Position numbers and translations under genes: made by a program. Under the pieces are notes generated by a model. It had not been told where the DNA came from. It saw only the letters and a list, made by a program, of their open reading frames with translations, and searched no databases. A DNA stretch of 64,000 nucleotides from Rhodobacterales bacterium (GTDB lineage Bacteria; Pseudomonadota; Alphaproteobacteria; Rhodobacterales; Rhodobacteraceae), in NCBI GenBank assembly GCA_002747035.1, contig PDRZ01000015.1, forward strand, positions 1 through 64,000, in the 5' to 3' direction. Numbering within the stretch: position 1 is the stretch's first letter; the number at the start of each line of letters is the position of its first letter. Of this stretch, positions 43,893 to 53,067 are shown in pieces.

Positions 43893-44693
43893 TTAGCGTC
43901 CTTTCCATATCGGGTCGCGTTTTTCGGCAAAGGCACGGGCCCCTTCCATGTTGTCTTCGGACCCATAGAGGATATCGACCGTGCGCAGTTGCCGTTTGGT
44001 AATCCGGTTCATCGCATCCTGGAATTTGGCATCCTCGGCGTCACGCACGATTTCCTTGATCGCGGCGTAAACAAGCGGGGGCCCCGAAGCGAGCAGGCGG
44101 GCCATCTCCCACGCCTGATCCATCAGCGCGTTGGCGGGGTGAATATGGTTGACGATGCCCCAGTTGCACGCCTCCTGGGCATCAAACCACCGCCCGGTCA
44201 GAAGCAGCTCCATGGCGATGTGATAGGGGATGCGCTTGGGCAGTTTCACGCTGGCCGCATCGGCCACGGTGCCCGAGCGGATTTCGGGCAGGGCAAAGGT
44301 GGCGTGATCGGCGGCCAGGATGATGTCGGCAGACAGGGCCAGCTCCAACCCTCCGCCACAGGCGATGCCGTTCACGGCGGCGATCACGGGTTTGTTCAGA
44401 TCACGCATCTCCTGCAGGCCGCCAAAGCCGCCGACGCCGTAATCGCCATCAACCTCGTCGCCATCGGCGGCGGCCTTGAGATCCCACCCGGGGCAGAAGA
44501 ATTTATCCCCCCCGCCGGTCAGGATGGCGACACGCAATTCCGGGTCATCGCGGAACCTGGCAAACACGTCGCCCATAATCCGGCTGGTGGCAAGGTCGAT
44601 GGCGTTGGCTTTGGGGCGATCCAGAGTGACCTCGAGAATCGCGCCGTCGCGGCGGGTTTTGACGGGGTTTTCGGTGGGGGCGGTAGGGGTCAT
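43893..44693 (-). CDS. Carnitinyl-CoA dehydratase-like enoyl-CoA hydratase (CaiD family)
   Basis: A 266-residue crotonase-fold protein. Compared from memory with E. coli CaiD it shares LDRPKANAID, PGWDLKAAADG, NKPVIAAVNGIACGGGLELA, the catalytic LPEIRSGTVAD region and the end FAEKRDPIWKGR. CaiD interconverts carnitinyl-CoA and crotonobetainyl-CoA. The ATG overlaps the stop of the upstream CoA ligase by 4 bases, and an acyl-CoA dehydrogenase follows upstream, so the three act as a CoA-dependent catabolic unit. Substrate is inferred as carnitine or a close analogue such as butyrobetaine; it could also be another 2-enoyl-CoA. Confidence 0.85.
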   Translation of the reverse strand: MTPTAPTENPVKTRRDGAILEVTLDRPKANAIDLATSRIMGDVFARFRDDPELRVAILTGGGDKFFCPGWDLKAAADGDEVDGDYGVGGFGGLQEMRDLNKPVIAAVNGIACGGGLELALSADIILAADHATFALPEIRSGTVADAASVKLPKRIPYHIAMELLLTGRWFDAQEACNWGIVNHIHPANALMDQAWEMARLLASGPPLVYAAIKEIVRDAEDAKFQDAMNRITKRQLRTVDILYGSEDNMEGARAFAEKRDPIWKGR

Positions 44694-46735
44694 GTGGTGG
44701 CCTTTCGTATCAGGGCATCTGCGGCGATAGCGGTGGTGGGGGTGCAGATCAGCGGGTTGATCTCAGCTTCTTCCAGCGTGTCGGCATTGGCAAGCGCATA
44801 GGCTTGCAGGGCGTCCACAGCGTCGAGGATGGCGGGCAGGTCGGCAGCCGGTTTGCCACGGAACCCGGTGAGCAGCGGGTGGATTCTGAGCCGGGAGAGG
44901 GCAGTGGCCACCGCATCGCGGCTGGCCGGGACCAGAAGCGAGGTGCTGTCAGCCAGAAGCTCGGTCATGACCCCCCCGGCGGCGAGGGTGAGGACAAAGC
45001 CGTGGGCCGGGTCCCGGGTGATCCCGATCAGCAATTCGGCGACGCCGCCGGTCACCATTTCTTCGATCAGGACGCTGTCGGTGGGCATGTCCCGGGCCGC
45101 TGCTTCGATTTCGGAGGGGGTGAGGTTCACCCGGACCGCGCCGGCGTCGGATTTATGGGCGATGCCCTGAGCTTTCAGCACGAGGGGGGCGGACAGCTCG
45201 TCGCTCGCTTGCGCGCACGCCTCGCGGCTGTTGGCGATGCGTGACGCCGGGATGGCAAGCCCGTGCGCGGCCAGGTCGGATTTCGACCGGGCTTCAGTCA
45301 GGGTCGTGCTCTTGCTGTGGCGATCCCTGGGGTTGCCGCGCGCGGGGCCGGGCAACAGTAGCGGATCTGCCGAGGCTGGGCGTGTGCGCGCCGCAACTTC
45401 GGCGGCGATGATGGCTTCGCTCAGCCCCTGAAGCGGCACCACCCCGCCAGCGATCAGCCGCGCGGCGATGTCCATGGGCATCAGTTCGGGCAGCGTGGAC
45501 ACGACGGCCAGCGGGCGCCCCGTTTGGGCGCGGGTGGCCAGCGCGGCCTTGGTGGCACAGTCCCAGTCGGTGGCATCGGTGTGGGGATAGTCGACGATCA
45601 GCAGGGTCAGCGCCACCCCGGGATCGGCCATTGCCGAAAAGGCCCGGGTCATCGCATCCGTGTCCCGCCAGATATAGGTGTGGTAGTCCAGCGGGTTGGC
45701 CAGTGCCACCATGGGGCCAAGCGCGGCCCCGAGGTCGGCTTTCTGGCGGCTGTTCAGCGCTGGAAAGGACAGCGCGCGCCCATGGGCGGTGTCGGCGGCA
45801 AGGCTGGCTTCGCCGCCCGAGCAGCTGATTGCGGCCAGCGTGGGGTCGGGCAGGGGTCCCGCCACGTGCAGCAGTTTCAGCGTTTCGAGAAAGCCGGACA
45901 GGTCGGCCACGCGGGCGATGCCCAGTCGATCCAGCAGAGCCTGTGCCCCCGCATCCCCACCCGCAAGGGATGCGGTGTGGGACACGGTTGCGGCCCGCGC
46001 CTGTTCCGAGCGCCCCACCTTGAGCGCGACAAGGGGGATATTCCGGTCGCGCGCCTTGGCTGCCAGCGCCTCCCAGTCGCGCAGATCGGAGAAGCCTTCG
46101 ATATGCAGCCCGATGGCCGTGACCCGATCGTCATCCAACAGGTCAAATGCCATGCGCGCCTGGCTTGTCTGGGCCATGTTTCCGCAGGTGACAGTATAGG
46201 CCAGCGGCAGCGCACGCTGTTGCATGGTCAGGTTGATGGCGATGTTCGAGCTTTGCGTCAGGATCGCGACCCCCCGTTCAACCCGCGCACAGCCGTGTTG
46301 ATCCGGCCAAAGCAACGCCCCGTCCAGCGCGTTGATGAACCCATAGCAGTTCGGCCCGAGGATCGGCATATCCCCGGCCGCCTCCACCAGAGCCGCCTGT
46401 AAATCGTCGCCCGTGGCGTCTTCGGCCGCGGCTTCGGAAAACCCGCTGGCGAAACAGACCGCCCCGCCCGCGCCCATCCATGACAGCACCTGGACCGCCT
46501 CGATCGTCGCGGTCCGGTTGATCCCCACAAACGCGGCGTCGGGCGCGGCGGGCAGGGCCTCGAGGCTTTCATAGGCCTTGACACCCGCGATTTCACCGCC
46601 CTTGGGGTGAACGGCCCGGATCGCGCCGTCATACCCCATCTTTTGCGATTGACGGATCACTTCCGCGCACCACGCCCCGCCGCCGATGACAGCGATGGAA
46701 CGGGGGCGCAGCAGGCGGGAAAGGTCTTGTGTCAT
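44690..46735 (-). CDS. Acetate--CoA ligase (ADP-forming)-type acyl-CoA synthetase
   Basis: A 681-residue protein in which the alpha (CoA-binding) and beta (ATP-grasp) parts of NDP-forming acyl-CoA synthetases are fused. The CoA-binding domain begins LLRPRSIAVIGGGAWCAEVI and has LGPNCYGFINA; the succinyl-CoA-synthetase-like ligase domain contains ISCSGGEASLAAD; the ATP-grasp part includes APLVLKAQGIAHKSDAGAV and LIEEMV. In its setting (CaiD-like and acyl-CoA dehydrogenase genes) it probably activates a carboxylate, such as carnitine or butyrobetaine, to its CoA ester. The ATG at 46735 begins the family N-terminus, MTQDLSRLL. Confidence 0.88.
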   Translation of the reverse strand: MTQDLSRLLRPRSIAVIGGGAWCAEVIRQSQKMGYDGAIRAVHPKGGEIAGVKAYESLEALPAAPDAAFVGINRTATIEAVQVLSWMGAGGAVCFASGFSEAAAEDATGDDLQAALVEAAGDMPILGPNCYGFINALDGALLWPDQHGCARVERGVAILTQSSNIAINLTMQQRALPLAYTVTCGNMAQTSQARMAFDLLDDDRVTAIGLHIEGFSDLRDWEALAAKARDRNIPLVALKVGRSEQARAATVSHTASLAGGDAGAQALLDRLGIARVADLSGFLETLKLLHVAGPLPDPTLAAISCSGGEASLAADTAHGRALSFPALNSRQKADLGAALGPMVALANPLDYHTYIWRDTDAMTRAFSAMADPGVALTLLIVDYPHTDATDWDCATKAALATRAQTGRPLAVVSTLPELMPMDIAARLIAGGVVPLQGLSEAIIAAEVAARTRPASADPLLLPGPARGNPRDRHSKSTTLTEARSKSDLAAHGLAIPASRIANSREACAQASDELSAPLVLKAQGIAHKSDAGAVRVNLTPSEIEAAARDMPTDSVLIEEMVTGGVAELLIGITRDPAHGFVLTLAAGGVMTELLADSTSLLVPASRDAVATALSRLRIHPLLTGFRGKPAADLPAILDAVDALQAYALANADTLEEAEINPLICTPTTAIAADALIRKATT

Positions 46736-46888
46736 GGTCGAGTCCGTGTGTGGCTGGTCGGGTCGGAGCGGCGTATTCGTGGCAAAGAGGGACGGGACAT
46801 ATGGGCCTTTGCCTTTCTTCAAATCCTGTTGGGAACCTGTGAACCCGGGAACAAGCGGGGACAGGGGCGCCCCCCATCATCCCGCCAA

Positions 46889-48052
46889 TCACCCCCCCAG
46901 CGGGCGCAGCAATTCGCGGCTGATGATGTGGCGCTGAATCTCCGAGGTGCCTTCCCAGATCCGTTCCACCCGCGCATCGCGCCAAATCCGCTCCAGCGGC
47001 AGTTCATCCATCAACCCCATGCCGCCGTGAATCTGAATTGCTTCATCTGCGACCATGGCCAGCATTTCGGTGGCTTTCAGCTTGGCCATGGACATGTCAC
47101 TTTCCGTCACGGTGCCTTGATCGAATTTCCACGCAGCTTCCCAGGTCAGCAGGTTGGCGGCCTTCAACTCAAGCGCCATATCGGCCAGCTTGAAGCTCAC
47201 ACCCTGGAATTTGCCGATCTGCTGGCCGAACTGGCGACGTTCGGCGGCGTATTCGATTGCATGTTGCAACGCGCGGTCGGCGCGGCCAAGGCAGGTTGAC
47301 GCAACCTGAAGCCGGGTCGCCCCCAGCCAGTCATTGGCGACCTGAAACCCTTTGTGTACCTCGCCTAACACGGCGGATTTGGGCAGGCGGCAATCGTCGA
47401 ATTCCAGCACGGCATTGGTATAGCCGCGGTGGGATACGTTGCCATAGCCCTCGCGCAGCTCGAAGCCGGGGGTGCCCTTGTCCACAAAAAATGCGGTGAT
47501 CAGCTTCTTGGGGCCGCGCGGCGTGTCTTCTTCGCCTGTGGCCATGAAGACGATGGCAAAACCGGCAATGTCGGCGTGGCTGATGAAATGCTTGGTGCCG
47601 TTGAGGATGAAATCGTCTCCATCCTGCTTTGCGCTGGCCTTCATGCCGCGCAGATCCGACCCCGCCCCCGGTTCGGTCATCGCCAGACAATCCCAGGTTT
47701 CTCCCTTCATACAGGGTTCCAGGTATTTCTGTTTCTGTTCCTCCGTACCGGCCAGAAGGATGTTGGACGGGCGCGCCACACAGGTCCAGTGCAGGGCATA
47801 ATTGGCGCGGCCAAGCTCTTTTTCATACATCAGCCATGACAGGGTATTGAGCCCCGCCCCGCCGACCTCTTCGGGCATGTTGGCGGCGTATAGCCCGGCC
47901 GCCATGGCCTTGGCCTGAACCTCTCGGATGATCTCCATCGGCAGGTGGCCGGTTTTTTCGATCAGGGCTTCATGGGGGTAAAGCTCATTCTCAACAAAGG
48001 CGCGGGTGGTATCCACGATCATCTGCTGTTCTTCGGTCATGGCGAAATGCAT
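46889..48052 (-). CDS. Acyl-CoA dehydrogenase
   Basis: A 387-residue FAD-dependent acyl-CoA dehydrogenase with the two PROSITE signatures: MTEPGAGSDLRGMKASAKQD in the middle domain and the C-terminal IHGGMGLMDELPLERIWRDA region; AERRQFGQQIGKFQ precedes it. It oxidises an acyl-CoA to the 2-enoyl-CoA with electrons going to ETF and ubiquinone. Located 153 bases upstream of the CoA ligase on the same strand, it fits activation, then dehydrogenation, then hydration by the CaiD-like enzyme. A divergent GlxA-type regulator controls the pair, probably. Confidence 0.92.
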   Translation of the reverse strand: MHFAMTEEQQMIVDTTRAFVENELYPHEALIEKTGHLPMEIIREVQAKAMAAGLYAANMPEEVGGAGLNTLSWLMYEKELGRANYALHWTCVARPSNILLAGTEEQKQKYLEPCMKGETWDCLAMTEPGAGSDLRGMKASAKQDGDDFILNGTKHFISHADIAGFAIVFMATGEEDTPRGPKKLITAFFVDKGTPGFELREGYGNVSHRGYTNAVLEFDDCRLPKSAVLGEVHKGFQVANDWLGATRLQVASTCLGRADRALQHAIEYAAERRQFGQQIGKFQGVSFKLADMALELKAANLLTWEAAWKFDQGTVTESDMSMAKLKATEMLAMVADEAIQIHGGMGLMDELPLERIWRDARVERIWEGTSEIQRHIISRELLRPLGG

Positions 48053-48145
48053 CGTCGCGGTCCTTTGCCTGTCCTGTCGGGTATCCTGTCCTTTTCGCCG
48101 TTACCGGGGATTGCAGGGGCGTATCATGCAGAGTTAGAAGAAATC

Positions 48146-49087
48146 ATGCGAAATTGGATGAATCAAAACGCCGCGGCGCAGCAAGTGGACGTGCTGTTGT
48201 TCGACGATTTCTCGAACCATTGCCTGGCCAATACCGTGGAACCGCTGCGTGCCGCGAACGGGTTTGCCTCAGGGCAGGTTTATGGCTGGCGCTTCCTGAC
48301 GTTAGAGGGGGCGGCGGTGGCCTCGTCTTCGGGGTTGCAGGTGGCGGCGCATGGGCGGCTGTCGCAGGCGTCGGGCGATCTGTTGATCGTGATGCCAAGC
48401 TATCGGGCGCGCGACCACGCCACCCCGGCCACGCGCCGGGCGCTGCGGGCGGCGGCGCGGCGATATGGGGCGCTGGCGGGGTTTGACATGGGCAGTTGGC
48501 TGTTGGCCGATGCCGGGTTGCTGGACGGGCGGCGGGCGACGATCCACTGGGAAGAACTGGACCGCTTTGCCGAGGCTTTCCCGGATGTCGACGCGGTACG
48601 CGCCCGCCACGTGGTGGATGGCAACCGGCTCAGCTCGTCGGGCGCGCTGGCGGCGTTCGATCTGATCCTGGAGCTGATCGGCGAACAGCACGGGCAGGCA
48701 CTGAGGCTTGAGGTCGCCACCCTGTTCATGGCCCCCGAGGCGGGCGGCGCGGCCACGTCGCTGGCCCGGTCGAAATCCGTGGCCCGTGCGGTCGCGTTGA
48801 TGCAGGAGCACCTTGAAACCCCGCTTGCCATTGCCCGGCTGGCGCGCATGGCGGGGCGCACACAGAAAGACCTTGAAACCCGGATGAAGGCCGAATTGGG
48901 CGAAACCCCACAGGCGGTCTACCGCCACCTGCGGCTGATCCATGCCCGCAAGCTGGTGCTGGAAACGGATCTGGCCATCGCCGAAATCGCTTTGCGCTGC
49001 GGGTATCAGGACGCAAGCGCCATGACCCGCGCTTTCCGGGGCGCATTCGGCTTGCCGCCGACCCGACTGCGCAACACGGGCGGGTGA
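48146..49087 (+). CDS. GlxA-family transcriptional regulator (DJ-1/PfpI domain plus AraC HTH)
   Basis: A 313-residue regulator. The first 170 residues have a class I amidotransferase-like domain (VDVLLFDDFSNHCLANTVEP, then LAGFDMGSWLLADAGLLDGR), which in this family senses metabolites such as carnitine, glycine betaine or arginine. The last 100 residues are an AraC helix-turn-helix (LAIARLARMAGRTQKDLETR and IAEIALRCGYQDASAMTRAF). It is divergent from the acyl-CoA dehydrogenase and likely activates that operon, in the manner of CdhR and GbdR of pseudomonads. The ATG at 48146 is preferred; an ATG at 48158 is also possible. Confidence 0.88.
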   Translation: MRNWMNQNAAAQQVDVLLFDDFSNHCLANTVEPLRAANGFASGQVYGWRFLTLEGAAVASSSGLQVAAHGRLSQASGDLLIVMPSYRARDHATPATRRALRAAARRYGALAGFDMGSWLLADAGLLDGRRATIHWEELDRFAEAFPDVDAVRARHVVDGNRLSSSGALAAFDLILELIGEQHGQALRLEVATLFMAPEAGGAATSLARSKSVARAVALMQEHLETPLAIARLARMAGRTQKDLETRMKAELGETPQAVYRHLRLIHARKLVLETDLAIAEIALRCGYQDASAMTRAFRGAFGLPPTRLRNTGG

Positions 49088-49347
49088 CAGACACCCTTTG
49101 ACCCGGGCACCCGCGCTGCGTGGGTCCGGTTTGCATCGGAACGCTGATCCGGGCCATCGAACTGGCCGCCCTCGAAACGGCTGCAATCATAACGCATCCC
49201 AAACCGGAGCCGCGCGGTCATCCTGTGTGCGCATCGCGCACGCCGCGCGGATCGTTTCGAAATCCATCTCTCCGCCTGCCAGGCGTGGCGCGCCAGCTTG
49301 ACCCCCGTGCACCCACGTGTCAACGTTGCTGTAAACGCGAGGATAGG

Positions 49348-50823
49348 ATGCGGGACCAGACCGGATTGATATTGCCCGACCATGGCGGGCAAGCAAGCTT
49401 TACTGACGCACGCGCCGCCGTATCGCGGCTGATTACCCTGTATGATCAGGCGGTATCGCATCTTTGCGCCCGGTTCGCCGCCGCCATGGCGGGGGATCTG
49501 CCCCCGGCGCGGGTGCGGGCCTGTTACCCCCAGATCCGGTTTGTCACCACCAGCTTTGCCAAGGTCGACAGCCGGTTGAGTTTCGGCCACGTTTCCGAAC
49601 CCGGCACCTATGTGGCCACGATCACCCGGCCCGACCTGTTCCGGCACTACCTTGAACAACAGATCGACCTGTTGATCGCCAATCACGGGGGTGCCGTGGA
49701 AATTGGCCCTTCGGACACGCCCATGCCGGTGCATTTCGCCGTTGCCAACGATGCGGGGATCAGTGTGCCACAGGAAGGGGCCGCCGCCTTTACCCTGCGG
49801 GATATTTTCGACGTGCCCGATCTGAGCACCACCAATGACGATATCGTTAACGGCACCCATGTGCCCGGCCCGGAGGACGAAGGGCCGCTGGCCCCGTTTA
49901 CCGCGCAGCGCGTCGATTATTCGCTGGCCCGTCTGTCCCATTACACCGCCACCGATCCCGAACATTTCCAGAACCATGTGTTGTTCACCAACTACCAGTT
50001 CTATATCAGCGAATTCGAGACCTATGCCCGCGCCATGCTGGACGATCCTCAAAGCGGGTATGACAGTTTCGTCGGGCCGGGCAATTGCGAGATTCTGGAG
50101 GGGACATGCGCCATCGACACGCCCGCCAAACTGCCGCAAATGCCCACCTATCACCTGAAACGCGCCGATGGATCGGGGATAACGCTGGTCAATATCGGGG
50201 TGGGGCCATCCAACGCGAAAACCGCCACCGATCATATTGCCGTGCTGCGTCCTCATGCCTGGATCATGTTGGGGCATTGCGCTGGCTTGCGCAATTCCCA
50301 GTCGCTGGGGGATTTTGTGTTGGCCCATGCCTATCTGCGCGAAGACAAGGTGTTGGACGACGATTTGCCCGTTTGGGTGCCCGTGCCCGCGCTGGCCGAA
50401 ATCCAGATCGCGTTGGAACAGGCGGTGGCGCACGAAACCGCGCTTGAGGGGTATGACCTGAAACGGGTGATGCGCACCGGGACGGTGGCCAGCCTGGACA
50501 ACCGCAACTGGGAACTGCGCGATCAGTCAGGCCCGGTTCAGCGCCTGTCCCAGTCCCGCGCCATCGCGTTGGATATGGAAAGCGCCACCATCGCCGCCAA
50601 CGGGTTCCGGTTCCGCGTGCCCTATGGCACCTTGCTCTGTGTCAGCGACAAACCGCTGCATGGGGAATTGAAGCTTCCCGGCATGGCCAGCGATTTTTAC
50701 AAGACCCAGGTAGAACGCCATTTGATGATCGGGATTCGTGCCATGGAACATTTGCGCGACATGCCGCTTGAACGTATCCACAGCCGGAAATTGCGTAGTT
50801 TTAGCGAAACAGCCTTCCTCTGA
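49348..50823 (+). CDS. amn: AMP nucleosidase
   Basis: A 491-residue AMP nucleosidase that splits AMP into adenine and ribose-5-phosphate, tuning adenylate pools. The family N-terminal domain (PQIRFVTTSFAKVDSRLSFG) precedes the nucleoside-phosphorylase-like catalytic domain with LVNIGVGPSNAKTATDHIAV, LRPHAWIMLGHCAGLRNSQ, ALDMESATIAANGFRFRVPY and LLCVSDKPLHGE, the ME and D residues being part of the nucleoside site. The ATG at 49348 follows GAGG at 49339. The stretch before it (49088-49347) shows no gene; a few hundred bases there read only as noise. Confidence 0.94.
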   Translation: MRDQTGLILPDHGGQASFTDARAAVSRLITLYDQAVSHLCARFAAAMAGDLPPARVRACYPQIRFVTTSFAKVDSRLSFGHVSEPGTYVATITRPDLFRHYLEQQIDLLIANHGGAVEIGPSDTPMPVHFAVANDAGISVPQEGAAAFTLRDIFDVPDLSTTNDDIVNGTHVPGPEDEGPLAPFTAQRVDYSLARLSHYTATDPEHFQNHVLFTNYQFYISEFETYARAMLDDPQSGYDSFVGPGNCEILEGTCAIDTPAKLPQMPTYHLKRADGSGITLVNIGVGPSNAKTATDHIAVLRPHAWIMLGHCAGLRNSQSLGDFVLAHAYLREDKVLDDDLPVWVPVPALAEIQIALEQAVAHETALEGYDLKRVMRTGTVASLDNRNWELRDQSGPVQRLSQSRAIALDMESATIAANGFRFRVPYGTLLCVSDKPLHGELKLPGMASDFYKTQVERHLMIGIRAMEHLRDMPLERIHSRKLRSFSETAFL

Positions 50824-50889
50824 CCTCGTGTTTTCCGGCGAAAATTGATCAAATAGGCAAGATTTTATACCTTTCCCCTCCACTATTCG

Positions 50890-50919
50890 TTGTGTTGCAC
50901 CCCTATATCCCGTTATATG
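50890..50919 (+). promoter_or_regulatory. Possible promoter for the HU gene
   Basis: TTGTGT at 50890-50895 and TATATG at 50914-50919 are spaced 18 bases apart, a fair fit to sigma-70 -35 and -10 boxes, 46 bases before the HU start codon. An AGGAGA ribosome-binding site follows before the ATG at 50966. The assignment is by eye only. Confidence 0.35.
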
Positions 50920-50965
50920 ACGCCAATGAGGCCCAAGTATCGGGCACCTACAGGAGATAAAAAAA

Positions 50966-51253
50966 ATGGCAAAACCGATGACCAAAACCCAACTCGTCGC
51001 CGCTCTGGCCGAGGAAATGGGCAGCGACAAGAAATCCGCCAGCGGCGCGCTGGACGCGATCATCGCGATCATCACCAAGGAAGTATCTGCCGGCGGTGCT
51101 GTGACCCTGCCCGGCGTTGGCAAAATCTATTGCCGTGAACGCCCCGAGCGTATGGTGCGTAACCCTGCCACCGGCGAACAGATCAGGAAAGAGGCCGACA
51201 AGGTGGTCAAAATGACCATCGCCAAGGCGCTGAAAGACAGCGTGAACGGCTGA
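50966..51253 (+). CDS. HU-family DNA-binding protein
   Basis: A 95-residue nucleoid protein that binds and bends DNA as a dimer. It begins MAKPMTKTQLVAALAEEMGS and has VTLPGVGKIYCRERPERMVR, RNPATGEQIRKEADKVVKMT and the end KALKDSVNG; the beta-arm with its RNPxTG motif marks HU/IHF proteins. The N-terminal part KKSASGALDAIIAIITKEV is the dimer core. A strong AGGAGATAAAAAA leader precedes the ATG and a terminator follows, so it is a monocistronic, well-expressed gene. Confidence 0.94.
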   Translation: MAKPMTKTQLVAALAEEMGSDKKSASGALDAIIAIITKEVSAGGAVTLPGVGKIYCRERPERMVRNPATGEQIRKEADKVVKMTIAKALKDSVNG

Positions 51254-51276
51254 TCCTGCATCTGATCCCAGTTTGC

Positions 51277-51306
51277 GAAAGGGTCGCCCGGCGGGCGGCC
51301 CTTTTT
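51277..51306 (+). terminator. Terminator after the HU gene
   Basis: A GC-rich stem (AGGGTCGCCCG then GGGCGGCCCT) with one non-Watson-Crick position is followed by TTTTTC. It lies 25 bases after the HU stop, upstream of the next gene on the same strand. Confidence 0.82.
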
Positions 51307-51355
51307 CGTGAAGGGCACGTGGGCCGATAAACGCCGATAACAAGGGGGACAGGGC

Positions 51356-52249
51356 ATGAATGCCAAAGCAATATTCATGGGCATGGCATTTGCCTTCATG
51401 TGGTCAAGCGCTTTCACCTCGGCCCGTGTGATCGTGGAATATGCGCCGCCCATGGCGTCGTTATCGTTGCGGTTTTTTGTCTCTGGCCTGATTGGCGTCG
51501 GTATTGCCCTAGCGCTGAGACAAAACTTTCGGCTGACCCGCGCGCAATGGCGGGCGACGATCATTTTCGGAGTGTGCCAGAACGCGCTGTACCTTGGATT
51601 GAACTTTGTTGCGATGCAGTGGGTCGAGGCGTCGCTTGCCTCGATCATCGCATCCACCATGCCGTTGATGGTGGCGCTGGCCGGATGGGTGGTGTTCCGC
51701 GAACGCCTGCCGCGACTGGCCGTGCTGGGGTTGATTGTTGGCGTGATCGGCGTGGCGATGATCATGGGCACGCGGATTTCGGGGGGCGTGGATTTGACTG
51801 GCGTGGCCTTGTGTTTCATCGGCGCGGCGGCGTTGACGGTGGCGACCCTGTCGGTGCGGGGCGCGTCCTCGGGCGGCAACGTCATGATGATCGTCGGGTT
51901 GCAGATGTTTGTCGGGGCGGCGGTGCTGGCCGTGGCCTCGGGGTTCATCGAAACCGTCCATGTGACGTGGAGCTGGCAGTTGATCATCGCCTTCCTCTAC
52001 ACCACCTTCGTGCCCGGCCTGTTGGCCACATGGGTGTGGTTCACGCTGGTGAACCAGATCGGCGCGGTGCGTGCGGCGACCTTCCATTTCCTCAACCCGT
52101 TCTTTGGTGTGGCGGTGGCGGCGGCATTGCTGGGCGAAACCCTTGGCCTGCTGGACGTAATCGGGGTGGTGATCGTGGGGGCCGGGATTCTGGCTGTTCA
52201 GCTTTCAAAACAGGCCCCGGTTCAGTCCCCGCCACAAGACCCGTCATAG
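51356..52249 (+). CDS. DMT-superfamily (EamA) transporter
   Basis: A 297-residue ten-segment membrane protein with two EamA repeats, starting KAIFMGMAFAFMWSSAFTSA and closing LLDVIGVVIVGAGILAVQLS. It shows the AFTSARVIVEYAPPM and LGLNFVAMQWVEASLASIIA patterns of metabolite exporters. Substrate unknown. It lies between HU and ccdA on the same strand but is bounded by the HU terminator and a weak hairpin (CCCCACGC/GCGTGGGG near 52263), so it is probably its own transcript. Confidence 0.9.
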   Translation: MNAKAIFMGMAFAFMWSSAFTSARVIVEYAPPMASLSLRFFVSGLIGVGIALALRQNFRLTRAQWRATIIFGVCQNALYLGLNFVAMQWVEASLASIIASTMPLMVALAGWVVFRERLPRLAVLGLIVGVIGVAMIMGTRISGGVDLTGVALCFIGAAALTVATLSVRGASSGGNVMMIVGLQMFVGAAVLAVASGFIETVHVTWSWQLIIAFLYTTFVPGLLATWVWFTLVNQIGAVRAATFHFLNPFFGVAVAAALLGETLGLLDVIGVVIVGAGILAVQLSKQAPVQSPPQDPS

Positions 52250-52337
52250 GCGGCGAAACAATCCCCACGCGGACGTGATCATGCGTGGGGTTCGACGGGG
52301 TCGCCTTGTGCGGAAATGCGGCCTACACCCATAGGTA

Positions 52338-53051
52338 ATGGACCTTCTTTTCGCATATTTCGCCGGGCTGCTGACTTTGATCAACCCATGTGTGTTGCCG
52401 GTGCTGCCCATCGTGCTGGCCGGTGCGCTTCAGGCCGGACGGGCCGGGCCGGTTGCGCTTGCGGCGGGGATGAGCCTTTCGTTTGTCACCCTTGGATTTG
52501 GCGTGGCCGTGTTTGGCCGTGCGCTGGGGTTGACCGAAACCATGCTGGCCCAGACGGGGGCGGTGTTGATGATTGGTTTCGGCCTGATCCTGCTGGTTCC
52601 GCGGTTCAGCGTGGCCTTTTCCTCCGCGACCGCCGGGGTGTCGGCGGGCGCAGATGTGCGTATGAACGATCTGAATGGGCAAAGCCTTTGGGGGCAATTC
52701 CTTGGTGGCACCCTGTTGGGCGTTGTCTGGAGCCCCTGCGTTGGTCCCACCCTGGGCGGTGCGATTGCGCTGGCCAGTCAGGGTCAGAACCTGGGCTGGG
52801 CTTTTGCGATCATGATCGGCTTTGCGCTTGGCGTGTCCACCATCATCCTTGCGCTGGGCTATGGCGCGCGGTCGGTTCTGCAACAACGTCAGGCTTTGAT
52901 GCGCAAACTGGCCGGGAAATCCCGCCCGATCATGGGGGCGATTTTCGTGGCTGTGGGGCTAATGATCCTGTTCCGCGTGCATCATATGCTCGAGGCCTGG
53001 GCGCTGGATGTGCTGCCCTATTGGCTGACCGATTTTTCCGTAAGATTCTGA
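52338..53051 (+). CDS. CcdA-family thiol-disulfide reductant transporter
   Basis: A 237-residue inner-membrane protein of the CcdA/DsbD-beta type with six hydrophobic segments. The redox cysteines sit in LLTLINPCVLPVLP (18 on) and GVVWSPCVGPTLGG, the paired NPCxxP and SPCxxP motifs. It moves electrons from cytoplasmic thioredoxin across the membrane to a periplasmic thioredoxin-like partner. The next gene, 16 bases downstream, encodes an exported WCSTC thioredoxin that is the likely partner. Cytochrome c maturation or periplasmic protein reduction are the possible tasks. Confidence 0.92.
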   Translation: MDLLFAYFAGLLTLINPCVLPVLPIVLAGALQAGRAGPVALAAGMSLSFVTLGFGVAVFGRALGLTETMLAQTGAVLMIGFGLILLVPRFSVAFSSATAGVSAGADVRMNDLNGQSLWGQFLGGTLLGVVWSPCVGPTLGGAIALASQGQNLGWAFAIMIGFALGVSTIILALGYGARSVLQQRQALMRKLAGKSRPIMGAIFVAVGLMILFRVHHMLEAWALDVLPYWLTDFSVRF

Positions 53052-53067
53052 TGAAGGAGACCGAAAC

